A stretch of DNA of 5,714 nucleotides from an uncultured Rhizobiaceae group bacterium (GCA_937923355.1 CALAIO010000380.1:1-5714); one strand, 5' to 3'. Positions 1 to 5,714 are shown, numbered from the stretch's first letter. Notes: a model not told the origin generated them from the sequence alone. A program made the numbers and translations.

Positions 1-816
1 TTGACACCTCCGCTTTGGGGCTTTGAAGAGCGTGAAAAACTGATGATTTTTTATGAGCGCGTTTGTGGTGCTCGTTTACACGCAGCTTACTTCCGTCCAG
101 GCGGTGTGCACCAGGATTTACCAGATGGTTTGCTGGATGATATTGATACTTGGTGCGATCCATTTTTGAAGGTTGTTGATGACATCGATCAGCTTCTGAC
201 GGATAACCGTATTTTCAAACAGCGTAATGTTGATATCGGAATTGTTAGTCTTGACGACGCATGGGCTTGGGGTTTCTCAGGCGTGATGGTTCGTGGTTCT
301 GGTGCTGCATGGGATCTGCGTAAATCGCAGCCTTATGAATGCTATGACGAAATGGAATTTGATATTCCGATTGGCAAGAACTGTGATAACTATGACCGTT
401 ATCTTATTCGCATGGAAGAAATGCGCCAATCTGTTCGCATCATGAAGCAATGTATTGCCAAAATGCGTGAGCCGGAAGGACAGGGTCCTGTATCGTCAAC
501 AGATGGCAAGGTTGTGCCACCAAAGCGTGACGAGATGAAACGCTCCATGGAAGCACTTATCCATCACTTTAAGCTTTATACAGAAGGTTACAGAGTGCCA
601 GAAGGTGAAGTCTATTGCGCAGTTGAAGCGCCAAAAGGCGAGTTTGGCGTATTCCTTGTTTCAGATGGTTCCAACAAACCTTATCGCTGTAAATTACGTG
701 CGCCAGGTTATGCGCACCTTCAAGCTATGGATTTTATGTGTCGTGGTCACTTGTTGGCAGACGTCTCCGCCGTTCTAGGGTCTCTTGATATTGTGTTTGG
801 AGAGGTAGACCGGTGA
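1..816 (+). CDS. nuoD: NADH-quinone oxidoreductase subunit D (NuoD, 49 kDa-type), 5'-truncated by the window
   Basis: NuoD is a core subunit of the cytoplasmic arm of complex I. With NuoB it forms the quinone-reduction site next to cluster N2, and it descends from the large subunit of NiFe hydrogenases. The 271 residues visible are the C-terminal two thirds of a family that is usually near 400 residues. The opening TTG is therefore an internal Leu codon (family context [12 protein letters not shown]) and not a start. Recognisable blocks are the segment ending in [14 protein letters not shown] (about 27-41), [20 protein letters not shown] (about 98-117), [19 protein letters not shown], and the C-terminal part with [20 protein letters not shown] and [13 protein letters not shown], ending in DIVFGEVDR. 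The quinone-headgroup His and Tyr lie in the missing N-terminal part, so they cannot be checked. The stop TGA overlaps the GTG start of the next gene. No frameshift or internal stop is seen. Confidence 0.97.
   Translation: MTPPLWGFEEREKLMIFYERVCGARLHAAYFRPGGVHQDLPDGLLDDIDTWCDPFLKVVDDIDQLLTDNRIFKQRNVDIGIVSLDDAWAWGFSGVMVRGSGAAWDLRKSQPYECYDEMEFDIPIGKNCDNYDRYLIRMEEMRQSVRIMKQCIAKMREPEGQGPVSSTDGKVVPPKRDEMKRSMEALIHHFKLYTEGYRVPEGEVYCAVEAPKGEFGVFLVSDGSNKPYRCKLRAPGYAHLQAMDFMCRGHLLADVSAVLGSLDIVFGEVDR
799..805 (+). promoter_or_regulatory. Ribosome binding site supporting the GTG start at 813
   Basis: A GGAGAGG element lies inside the last codons of nuoD, 7 bases before the GTG at 813. It supports this GTG as a real start. 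The start overlaps the nuoD stop as GTGA, so the small lipoprotein gene is probably translationally coupled to nuoD. Confidence 0.7.
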
Positions 817-1265
817 GGAAAATTCTGAGCCCAGTTTTGTTTGCTACCTTTTTGGCTGCCTGTGTGTCCACAGACGTAGGTCCAAATGCGCCAACGGCTG
901 AGTTCAAGGCAAAAGAACAACTCGCAGTTAATAATCAGATGTGCGCATTTGATCCGCACCCAGAAGGCAAGCAATCGCCTTGTGCGCATTTGATTGAAAA
1001 CCGTCTTTTATTTGGTCGCATATTTGCGCCTGAAACATTAGGCGGGCTTGATGAAGCAGAAAAAATACGTGGTCGCCGCATAACAACAAAATTCATTGTT
1101 GAAGCTGCAGCCAAAATCAAGCAGTGCCGTCGTGTGCCGCTTGAAAATACCATTAATATAATTCGTGATGTTAAAATTGCGGGTGGAACTTACTTGTTAA
1201 AAGGTACTGCACCTTTATCAGAAGAAAACTCATCCTGTTTTTTAACACCAGTTCAGGAAAGTTAA
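813..1265 (+). CDS. Small predicted lipoprotein between nuoD and nuoE, function unknown
   Basis: I do not recognise a named family. The 150-residue product begins with Arg-Lys, then a hydrophobic stretch and a lipobox, FLAAC, with the modifiable Cys at residue 17. It is therefore predicted to be exported and lipid-anchored. Val at +2 is not the Asp inner-membrane retention signal known from E. coli, but that rule may not hold here. The mature part has four further cysteines (44, 57, 105, 142), an even number that fits disulfides in the periplasm. It also has a basic helical stretch around 85-107 (IRGRR, KIKQCRR) and a C-terminal GGTYLLKG segment that looks like beta strand. The GTG start overlaps the nuoD stop and has a good ribosome site. 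Unknown reading frames between nuo genes are known in alphaproteobacteria. A role in complex I assembly is only a guess from position. Confidence 0.85.
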   Translation: MRKILSPVLFATFLAACVSTDVGPNAPTAEFKAKEQLAVNNQMCAFDPHPEGKQSPCAHLIENRLLFGRIFAPETLGGLDEAEKIRGRRITTKFIVEAAAKIKQCRRVPLENTINIIRDVKIAGGTYLLKGTAPLSEENSSCFLTPVQES

Positions 1266-1271
1266 TAAGCA

Positions 1272-2246
1272 ATGTCCGTTCGTCGTTTAGCTGATGATAA
1301 TGTGCAACCTGCAAAGTTTGCCTTTAATCGCTCTAATACATCAGTGGTAAAAGGGTGGATTAAAAAATACCCAAAAGACCGCAAGGCCTCTGCTGTTATT
1401 CCGCTACTTATGATTGCGCAGGAACAAGATGGCTGGGTAACGAAGGCTTCTATTGAGCATATCGCAGAAATGCTTGAAATGCCGTATATCCGTGTACTTG
1501 AAGTTGCAACATTCTATACGCAATTCATGCTTCAACCTGTTGGTACAAAGGCGCACATTCAGGTTTGTGGTACAACGCCTTGCATGTTGCGTGGTTCTGA
1601 AGAGCTAATGAAAGTTTGTAAATCCAAAATCAATGAAAAGCAGTTTGAAACCAATGCGGATGGCACGCTTTCCTGGGAAGAAGTTGAATGTCAGGGCGCA
1701 TGTGTGAATGCACCTATGGTGATGATATTCAAGGATACTTACGAAGATCTGACGTCTGAGCGCCTAGAAGAAATTATCGATGCGTTTGAAGCAGGAAAGG
1801 GTGATAGCATTGCTGTCGGCCCACAAATTGACCGAATTTATTCTGCACCTGCTGGTGGATTGACATCTCTTAAGGGTGAACCGGTAACTGCAAAGCAAAA
1901 ACCAAGCAGCAAAAAGGCGGCTGCTCCAAAGAAGGTTGCTAATAAGACAGTTGCCAAGAAAACAGTCACAAAAGCAAAGCCAAAGAACGAAGCTGCTAAA
2001 AAAACTGGCCCTGTACGATTGAAAAAACCTGAGGGCAAGGCTGATGATCTCAAGCTAATTTCAGGCGTTGGGCCGAAACTGGAAAAAACACTCAACACAT
2101 TGGGCTTTTGGCATTTTTCACAAATTGCGAAATGGAAGAAATCCGATGTTGCAATTGTTGACAATGAATTATCATTCAAGGGGCGGATTGAACGCGATGA
2201 CTGGATTGCACAAGCCAAAACACTGGCAAAACAGTCAAAATCTTAA
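1272..2246 (+). CDS. nuoE: NADH-quinone oxidoreductase subunit E (NuoE, 24 kDa-type) with C-terminal Lys/Ala linker and H3TH domain
   Basis: NuoE binds the 2Fe-2S cluster N1a beside the FMN of NuoF in the NADH-oxidising tip of complex I. Residues 1-185 are the catalytic part: an N-terminal helical bundle (AVIPLLMIAQEQDGWVTKAS, about 41-60; EVATFYTQF) and a thioredoxin-like fold with all four ligands present, Cys99 and Cys104 (VCGTTPC), Cys140 and Cys144 (ECQGAC). The NAPM motif follows at 146-149. After about residue 200 comes a Lys/Ala-rich linker (about 206-248) and then a helix-hairpin-helix domain (about 255-321) with the hairpin ISGVGPKLEKTL. It resembles the H3TH domains of COG3743. Bacterial NuoE is commonly around 160-240 residues, so this 324-residue form is extended. 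Such tails are known in alphaproteobacterial NuoE. The ATG lies 6 bases after the preceding stop. An AGGA at 1255-1258 is a rather distant ribosome site (13 bases). Confidence 0.97.
   Translation: MSVRRLADDNVQPAKFAFNRSNTSVVKGWIKKYPKDRKASAVIPLLMIAQEQDGWVTKASIEHIAEMLEMPYIRVLEVATFYTQFMLQPVGTKAHIQVCGTTPCMLRGSEELMKVCKSKINEKQFETNADGTLSWEEVECQGACVNAPMVMIFKDTYEDLTSERLEEIIDAFEAGKGDSIAVGPQIDRIYSAPAGGLTSLKGEPVTAKQKPSSKKAAAPKKVANKTVAKKTVTKAKPKNEAAKKTGPVRLKKPEGKADDLKLISGVGPKLEKTLNTLGFWHFSQIAKWKKSDVAIVDNELSFKGRIERDDWIAQAKTLAKQSKS
1998..2234 (+). repeat. H3TH domain repeat, copy A (C-terminus of NuoE)
   Basis: This stretch encodes 79 residues, from the KKTGPVRLKK block to LAKQ. It aligns without a gap to 2739-2975: 71 of 79 residues are identical and, by hand count, 184 of 237 bases match. 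Of 44 codons that differ, 36 are silent. Key residues are the GVGP hairpin, the Trp/His/Phe core of GFWHFSQIA, and the GRIERDDWI end. Confidence 0.95.
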
Positions 2247-2257
2247 ACAACGGGCTT

Positions 2258-2262
2258 GGAGG
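2258..2262 (+). promoter_or_regulatory. Ribosome binding site fixing the start at 2271
   Basis: A perfect GGAGG lies 8 bases before the ATG at 2271. An in-frame TTG at 2256 would add five residues, but it overlaps this site and has no ribosome site of its own, so the ATG is the better start. Confidence 0.85.
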
Positions 2263-2270
2263 TAACGATT

Positions 2271-2984
2271 ATGACTACAGAAAATAATGACAACACAGCA
2301 TTTCAAATGGGCAGCATTTTTGCAGGTCTCTTGGCTGCAGGAGCTACATGGTATTTGCTATCACCGCTTTTGAGTAATATCCCTCTCGTAATATTGTCTA
2401 TTTTTGTTTTTGCGGTAACAGCATGGGGCATCTATGAAGCCTTTGCTGGTGGTTATGGTTCTTCAAACGAAGAAACATTTGGTGAAAAGGCAGTTAATCC
2501 AAGCGTATCAAAAATGGGTCTTACAGACCGCGACGCTTGGGGAAGTGCGGAAGAAGAAAAAGTTGCACCTGCAAAACCAACATTTGCTAAAACAACAAAG
2601 AAGGCAGCTGCACCAAAAGCGGCTACTAAAAAAGCAACTGCAAAACCTGCTGCTAAAAAGACAGCTGCAAAAACAACGAAGGCAGCGCCGAAGAAAACCA
2701 CTGCTCCTAAAAAAGCCGCGGCCAAAAAACCGGCAGCAAAGAAAACAGGTCCGGTACGCTTGAAAAAAGCCAAGGGCAAGGCAGATGATTTGAAATTGAT
2801 TTCAGGCGTTGGGCCAAAGCTTGAGAAGACCTTGAACGGTCTGGGCTTCTGGCATTTCTCACAAATCGCTGAATGGAAAAAAGCAGACGTTGCTATCGTT
2901 GATGATGAACTTTCATTCAAAGGCCGTATCGAACGTGACGACTGGATTAAACAAGCCAAAAAACTGGCGAAGCAAAAGGCTTAA
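2271..2984 (+). CDS. Membrane-anchored Lys/Ala-rich H3TH-domain protein between nuoE and nuoF
   Basis: This 237-residue protein is not a core complex I subunit, and I know no assigned function. In order it has: a short polar N-terminus; two hydrophobic segments, about 14-34 and 37-57, probably a transmembrane hairpin; an acidic juxtamembrane part with GLTDRDAWGSAEEE (83-96); a 62-residue tract (97-158) made almost only of Lys, Ala, Thr and Pro, like a histone H1 tail; and a helix-hairpin-helix domain (about 168-235) nearly identical to the NuoE tail. A hairpin anchor would put both ends on the same side. The basic domain and the shared NuoE module suggest that side is the cytoplasm, which is inference. 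The gene starts 24 bases after nuoE with a strong ribosome site, so it is probably co-expressed with complex I. Possible roles are docking of the NADH module to the membrane, complex I assembly, or binding nucleic acid near the membrane. None is shown. Confidence 0.9.
   Translation: MTTENNDNTAFQMGSIFAGLLAAGATWYLLSPLLSNIPLVILSIFVFAVTAWGIYEAFAGGYGSSNEETFGEKAVNPSVSKMGLTDRDAWGSAEEEKVAPAKPTFAKTTKKAAAPKAATKKATAKPAAKKTAAKTTKAAPKKTTAPKKAAAKKPAAKKTGPVRLKKAKGKADDLKLISGVGPKLEKTLNGLGFWHFSQIAEWKKADVAIVDDELSFKGRIERDDWIKQAKKLAKQKA
2559..2744 (+). repeat. Low-complexity Lys/Ala/Thr/Pro tract
   Basis: The 62 encoded residues (97-158 of the membrane protein) are all Lys, Ala, Thr or Pro except one Val and one Phe. 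They are built from short irregular units such as AAKK, KKTA and APKK. The composition resembles alphaproteobacterial histone H1-like tails. It is likely disordered and strongly basic, and the DNA is prone to length change between strains. The NuoE linker at about 1890-2015 is a shorter, less regular version. Confidence 0.85.
2739..2975 (+). repeat. H3TH domain repeat, copy B (membrane-anchored protein)
   Basis: This is the partner of the copy at 1998-2234, with the same length and phase. The eight replaced residues include Pro-Glu to Ala-Lys before GKADD, Thr to Gly after KTLN, and Lys to Glu before the Trp of the QIA helix. The hairpin and the GRIERDDWI end are unchanged. The longest exact DNA match noted is about 17 bases around the GVGP hairpin codons, so recent gene conversion over the whole domain is unlikely. 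Confidence 0.95.
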
Positions 2985-3003
2985 CTAGAGCCGAGGTATA
3001 AGA

Positions 3004-4329
3004 ATGGCATTACAAGATAAAGACAGAATTTTCACGAATATTTACGGCCTTCATGATAAATCATTGAAGGGCGCAATGAAGCGTGGACATTGGTCTGGTA
3101 CAAAAGGCTTTATCAAAAAAGGCCCCGACTGGATTGTGGATCAGGTAAAAGCGTCAGGCCTTCGCGGGCGTGGCGGTGCTGGTTTCCCGACAGGACTTAA
3201 GTGGTCATTCATGCCAAAGCCAGAACGTTCTGATGGGCGCCCGTCTTATCTTGTAATCAATGCGGATGAGTCCGAGCCAGGTACGTGTAAAGACCGTGAT
3301 ATCATGCGCCATGATCCGCATACGCTGATTGAAGGGTGTCTGATTGCCGGTTGCGCGATGAATGCCAACACTTGCTACATTTATGTGCGTGGCGAATACA
3401 TCCGTGAACGCGAAGCACTACAAGCTGCCATTGATGAATGTTACGATGCAGGTCTTCTTGGCAAAAATAACAAGAATGGCTGGGATTTTGATATCTTCGT
3501 TCACCACGGCGCGGGTGCTTATATCTGCGGTGAGGAAACGGCCTTGCTTGAATCACTTGAAGGCAAAAAAGGCCAACCCCGTTTGAAACCTCCGTTTCCT
3601 GCAAATGTGGGTCTTTATGGTTGCCCAACAACCGTAAACAACGTGGAGTCAGTGGCAGTTGTGCCTACTATTCTGCGCCGTAGTCCAGAATGGTTTGCGG
3701 GCTTTGGTGCAGAGCGCAACGCAGGCACAAAGCTTTTCTGTATTTCAGGTCACGTTGAGCGTCCTTGTACAGTCGAAGAAGAAATGTCCATTCCATTCAA
3801 AGAACTTATCGAACGCCACTGTGGCGGCATTTTGGGTGGCTGGGATAATCTTCTGGCGGTCATTCCTGGTGGTTCATCAGTGCGATGTGTACCAGCAGAG
3901 CAGATGATTGATACTCCAATGGACTTTGATTCATTGTCCGCGCTGAAATCTGGTCTTGGAACAGCGGCCGTCATCGTCATGAACCGCGAAACAGATATTG
4001 TGCGTGCGATTGCGCGTCTTGCTTATTTCTATAAACATGAATCCTGTGGTCAGTGTACGCCATGTCGGGAAGGTACTGGCTGGATGTGGCGTGTGTTGAC
4101 GCGCATGGCAGAAGGCCGCGCCCAGAAAAAAGAAATAGACATGCTTTTGGAAGTCACAAAGCAGGTCGAAGGACACACAATCTGTGCGCTTGGTGATGCA
4201 GCAGCTTGGCCGGTGCAGGGTTTGATTACTCATTTCCGCCACGAAATCGAAGCACGCATTGATGCCTATTCTGCAAATTCAGACGCTGATGGTGCAGTAA
4301 CAGACAAAGTGCTGGAGGCGGCTGAGTAA
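3004..4329 (+). CDS. nuoF: NADH-quinone oxidoreductase subunit F (NuoF, 51 kDa-type)
   Basis: NuoF is the NADH-oxidising subunit of complex I. It binds NADH and FMN, passes electrons to its 4Fe-4S cluster N3, and contacts the N1a cluster of NuoE. The 441-residue length is normal for the family. Visible motifs are the glycine-rich nucleotide loop [13 protein letters not shown] (55-67), the conserved acidic stretch [15 protein letters not shown] (85-99), [19 protein letters not shown] (169-187), and PGGSS (288-292). The N3 ligands are all present: Cys348, Cys351 and Cys354 in [13 protein letters not shown], and Cys394 in HTICALGD. The ATG has a GAGG at 2993-2996, 7 bases upstream, and lies 19 bases after the preceding gene. 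The protein appears intact and functional. The C-terminal tail after about residue 420 is acidic and variable in the family. Confidence 0.98.
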   Translation: MALQDKDRIFTNIYGLHDKSLKGAMKRGHWSGTKGFIKKGPDWIVDQVKASGLRGRGGAGFPTGLKWSFMPKPERSDGRPSYLVINADESEPGTCKDRDIMRHDPHTLIEGCLIAGCAMNANTCYIYVRGEYIREREALQAAIDECYDAGLLGKNNKNGWDFDIFVHHGAGAYICGEETALLESLEGKKGQPRLKPPFPANVGLYGCPTTVNNVESVAVVPTILRRSPEWFAGFGAERNAGTKLFCISGHVERPCTVEEEMSIPFKELIERHCGGILGGWDNLLAVIPGGSSVRCVPAEQMIDTPMDFDSLSALKSGLGTAAVIVMNRETDIVRAIARLAYFYKHESCGQCTPCREGTGWMWRVLTRMAEGRAQKKEIDMLLEVTKQVEGHTICALGDAAAWPVQGLITHFRHEIEARIDAYSANSDADGAVTDKVLEAAE

Positions 4330-4334
4330 TTTTT

Positions 4335-4757
4335 ATGAAAAAGGCTCACAAAAATACGTCGCACAGATATGGACTGAGATTAGCAATGCTACCTGCTGCC
4401 ATTTGCGCGTTTTTACTTGCAGGCTGTGTTTCTACCAAAACACCTAAGCCAAGCAAAGTGCATGTTAAGGCATCAAAAGTGACTGGTAATGATGGTGTGC
4501 TTTACAATTTGAGCCGCGTGTTAATTACACCTGATAATATCGTTAGAATCACAGTTGTGGATGCTTCAACAACTAAAACTGAAGTTGGCGCTGTCTCAAG
4601 GGCTCGCTATGAAGCCGTCACGGGTGATTTGTTTGTTAAGTCTTGCAAGGAAATCAAACTTTCACCGACAACTGTAGAAGTGCCAGAAAATAGACAAGCA
4701 CGTTTCCAGATAACGCAAAACATTCCCACTTGGGTTTTCGTTAAGAGGTGCGCATAA
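4335..4757 (+). CDS. Second small predicted lipoprotein, downstream of nuoF, function unknown
   Basis: I do not recognise a family for this 140-residue protein. It has a basic N-region (Lys2, Lys3, Arg11, Arg15), a hydrophobic core (about 16-29) and a lipobox LAGC with the predicted lipidated Cys at residue 31. It is followed by a Lys/Pro/Ser-rich spacer (TKTPKPSK) and then a compact, probably beta-rich part with two cysteines (104 and 139) that could pair in the periplasm. The ATG at 4335 is preferred because the next ATG (4386) would leave a signal peptide with no positive charge. The nearest good ribosome-like sequence is GGAGG at 4314-4318, 16 bases away and inside nuoF, so initiation may be weak or coupled to nuoF termination 5 bases upstream. 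It is not similar to the lipoprotein at 813 beyond the signal peptide. Confidence 0.82.
   Translation: MKKAHKNTSHRYGLRLAMLPAAICAFLLAGCVSTKTPKPSKVHVKASKVTGNDGVLYNLSRVLITPDNIVRITVVDASTTKTEVGAVSRARYEAVTGDLFVKSCKEIKLSPTTVEVPENRQARFQITQNIPTWVFVKRCA
4745..4748 (+). promoter_or_regulatory. Ribosome binding site fixing the start at 4757
   Basis: GAGG within AAGAGGTG lies 8 bases before the ATG at 4757, which overlaps the previous stop as TAATG. An in-frame GTG at 4748 would sit on this site itself and is rejected. The opening MHLAQLNIA also matches how DUF3291 proteins begin. Confidence 0.8.
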
Positions 4758-5215
4758 TGCACCTAGCTCAACTCAACATAGCCAAGCCAAAATACGCCAA
4801 CGATGATACGCGTTTTGCTGAGTTTATGGATAACCTTGAGCGCATCAACGGGTTGGGCGAAAGCATGCCTGGATTTGTCTGGATACATAAAGATGATACA
4901 GGCCATGCCATGGACATGCCAACACCATGGCCAGATGCTGCTGCCAATCTAACCGTTTGGGAAACACCTGAACATCTTGAGCATTTTGTTTGGAATACGG
5001 TTCACAAGCAATTTTATAATAAAAAAGCCAACTGGTTTAAGGAAATGTCATCCAACCACTTCGTTATGTGGTGGGTAGAAGAGGGACATCTCCCAACCCT
5101 TGAGGAAGCCAAAGAGCGTTTGGATTATCTGGATATGCACGGTAATTCAGATTTTGCTTTTGGCTGGTCACACCTGCCACACGTAAAACTGTGGCAAACA
5201 CAACGATGCGGATAA
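4757..5215 (+). CDS. DUF3291 family protein (predicted dimeric alpha/beta-barrel fold)
   Basis: The 152-residue product is soluble, with no signal peptide or membrane segment. It begins with MHLAQLNIAKPKY and continues with AEFMDNLERINGLGESMPGF, VWIHKDDTG (41-49), NLTVWETPEHLEHFVW and KANWFKEM, ending with a conserved-looking MWWVEEGHLPTLEEAKERL segment. This is the pattern of DUF3291, a family that I recall as related to the antibiotic-biosynthesis-monooxygenase-like dimeric alpha/beta barrels. No cofactor motif is visible and the reaction is unknown. The family is rich in Trp and aromatic residues (Trp at 42, 58, 68, 79, 93, 105, 106), which fits a hydrophobic ligand pocket. The start overlaps the lipoprotein stop by one base, so translation is probably coupled. 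Its place in a nuo operon might hint at a small aromatic or quinone-like ligand, but that is only inference. Confidence 0.85.
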   Translation: MHLAQLNIAKPKYANDDTRFAEFMDNLERINGLGESMPGFVWIHKDDTGHAMDMPTPWPDAAANLTVWETPEHLEHFVWNTVHKQFYNKKANWFKEMSSNHFVMWWVEEGHLPTLEEAKERLDYLDMHGNSDFAFGWSHLPHVKLWQTQRCG

Positions 5216-5229
5216 CTGGAGTATAGAGT

Positions 5230-5714
5230 ATGTCTAAAAAACAAAAATGTATCTGTTCCGCTGATTTACTATCCAGCGTGGACAAGGCGCTAAACGCGCT
5301 TGATAAGTCACGCAAGCATGCAAGAAAACAAAAAAAGCATGACAAAAAAGCAATTGCCGCACTATTAGAGCTTGAGGCGAGAATAGAAGATGCTGGCCCT
5401 TGCAAATGCAAAGAAAAAAAGAAAACCAAGAAAAAGAGCAAAGCTAATAAAAAACCTGAAGCGCAATCAGATGTCGCTCTAAATGATACTGAAGAATTAC
5501 AAGTTTCTAATATCTTGGAATTGCCAGATAAAGCTAACGACACGCCTGATGACCTTGAGCTGATTGCAGGCATAGGGCCGAAGCTTGCGCAGACATTAAA
5601 CGAATTAGGTGTTCACCGTTTTGAGCAAATTGCCAATTGGCAAGACAGCGATGTTGAGCGGGTAGATAACCATTTAAACTTTTCCGGCAGAATTGCTCGG
5701 GAAAACTGGATTGA
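5230..5714 (+). CDS. Third H3TH-domain protein with two CxC pairs, 3'-truncated by the window
   Basis: The frame opens at an ATG with GGAG at 5218-5221, 8 bases upstream, and stays open for 161 codons to the window end. In order the protein has: an N-terminal CIC (Cys7, Cys9); a highly charged, probably helical segment (about 11-55) rich in Lys with a LLELEARIED end; a second pair CKC (Cys58, Cys60); a Lys run (61-75); an acidic linker (about 77-106); and a helix-hairpin-helix domain from residue 107 with IAGIGPKLAQTL and GRIARENWI. Over 55 residues it matches the NuoE tail at 34. The two CxC pairs could bind a metal or form disulfides, but no known zinc-finger pattern fits. It has no signal peptide, so it is cytoplasmic. 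No family is recognised for the N-terminal part. The end of the gene, probably only a few tens of codons, lies outside the window. Confidence 0.85.
   Translation, partial: MSKKQKCICSADLLSSVDKALNALDKSRKHARKQKKHDKKAIAALLELEARIEDAGPCKCKEKKKTKKKSKANKKPEAQSDVALNDTEELQVSNILELPDKANDTPDDLELIAGIGPKLAQTLNELGVHRFEQIANWQDSDVERVDNHLNFSGRIARENWI
5548..5714 (+). repeat. H3TH domain repeat, copy C (partial at window end)
   Basis: This encodes 55 residues from DDLELIAGIGP to the GRIARENWI end, aligning without gaps to the two upstream copies. It is much more diverged (34 of 55 identical to copy A), and the aromatic GFWHF core of A and B is replaced by GVHRF. It is preceded by an acidic linker rather than by a Lys/Ala/Thr/Pro tract. 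Confidence 0.9.

Noticed and set aside
1..816. nuoD as a gene starting at the TTG at base 1, or as a truncated pseudogene
   Set aside because: Homology continues at full strength to base 1 and the TTG is the Leu codon of a conserved LTPPLW motif. The missing part is outside the window.
1998..2005. Run of seven A followed by C in the NuoE linker, as a possible programmed frameshift site
   Set aside because: The zero frame reads AAA AAA ACT, so the run is not in the X-XXY-YYZ phase needed for a -1 slip, and the zero frame continues into the conserved H3TH domain.
1838..2218. Long minus-strand open frames opposite nuoE and the H3TH membrane protein (also 2453-2959)
   Set aside because: They are mirror frames of the Lys/Ala-rich repeats and the H3TH domains. 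They resemble each other only because the plus-strand domains are repeated, and they have no ribosome site or recognisable protein.
2068..2265. Plus-strand frames 2068-2265 and 2434-2763 inside larger genes
   Set aside because: They lie in another phase within nuoE and the H3TH membrane protein. The second is an artefact of the A-rich tract giving Lys, Gln and Leu runs.
2559..2744. Calling the membrane protein a histone H1-like protein
   Set aside because: The composition is similar, but the two membrane segments and the H3TH domain define a different architecture. Composition alone is not homology.
4314..4318. GGAGG in the end of nuoF as the ribosome site for the second lipoprotein
   Set aside because: It is 16 bases from the ATG at 4335, too far for normal initiation. 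It is noted only as a possible weak or coupling element.
5248..5409. The CxC pairs as a zinc ribbon or rubredoxin-like site
   Set aside because: The standard CxxC spacing is absent and about 48 residues separate the pairs, so only a tentative metal or disulfide role can be suggested.
5064..5573. 169-residue minus-strand frame across the DUF3291/third H3TH gene junction
   Set aside because: It runs opposite two well-supported genes with good ribosome sites, spans their junction, and its Phe/Leu-rich text is the complement of Lys-rich codons.

Overview
The window is an interior piece of a respiratory complex I (NADH:quinone oxidoreductase, nuo) operon. It most likely comes from an alphaproteobacterium, and the NuoE type suggests the Hyphomicrobiales or a neighbouring order. 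The grounds are the nuoD-nuoE-nuoF order with small extra genes between the subunits, and a NuoE that starts in the MSVRRLAD style and carries a Lys/Ala-rich linker plus a helix-hairpin-helix tail. Base composition is only moderate in GC, roughly mid-40s percent by eye, so this is not one of the high-GC soil rhizobia. The genus cannot be fixed from the sequence.

Layout, all on the + strand: the C-terminal two thirds of nuoD (1-816); a small predicted lipoprotein (813-1265); nuoE with a fused H3TH (helix-3-turn-helix) tail (1272-2246); a two-helix membrane protein with a 62-residue Lys/Ala/Thr/Pro tract and a near-copy of the same H3TH domain (2271-2984); nuoF (3004-4329); a second small predicted lipoprotein (4335-4757); a DUF3291-type protein (4757-5215); and the first 161 codons of a third H3TH-domain protein with two CxC pairs, cut by the window end (5230-5714). 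Gaps between genes are 5 to 24 bases, and two junctions overlap (GTGA at 813-816, TAATG at 4755-4759). No terminator or internal promoter is evident, so this looks like one transcript.

NuoD belongs to the quinone-reducing connecting module. NuoE and NuoF form most of the NADH-oxidising tip (FMN, 2Fe-2S N1a, 4Fe-4S N3). The intervening genes are not core complex I subunits. The most notable feature is the same H3TH domain used three times in 4.5 kb: fused to NuoE, fused to a membrane anchor, and fused to a charged Cys-containing helical segment. The first two copies agree at 71 of 79 residues although 36 further codons differ silently, which points to strong protein-level constraint. I infer a shared docking or nucleic-acid-binding module linked to complex I. 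Its function is not shown by the sequence.
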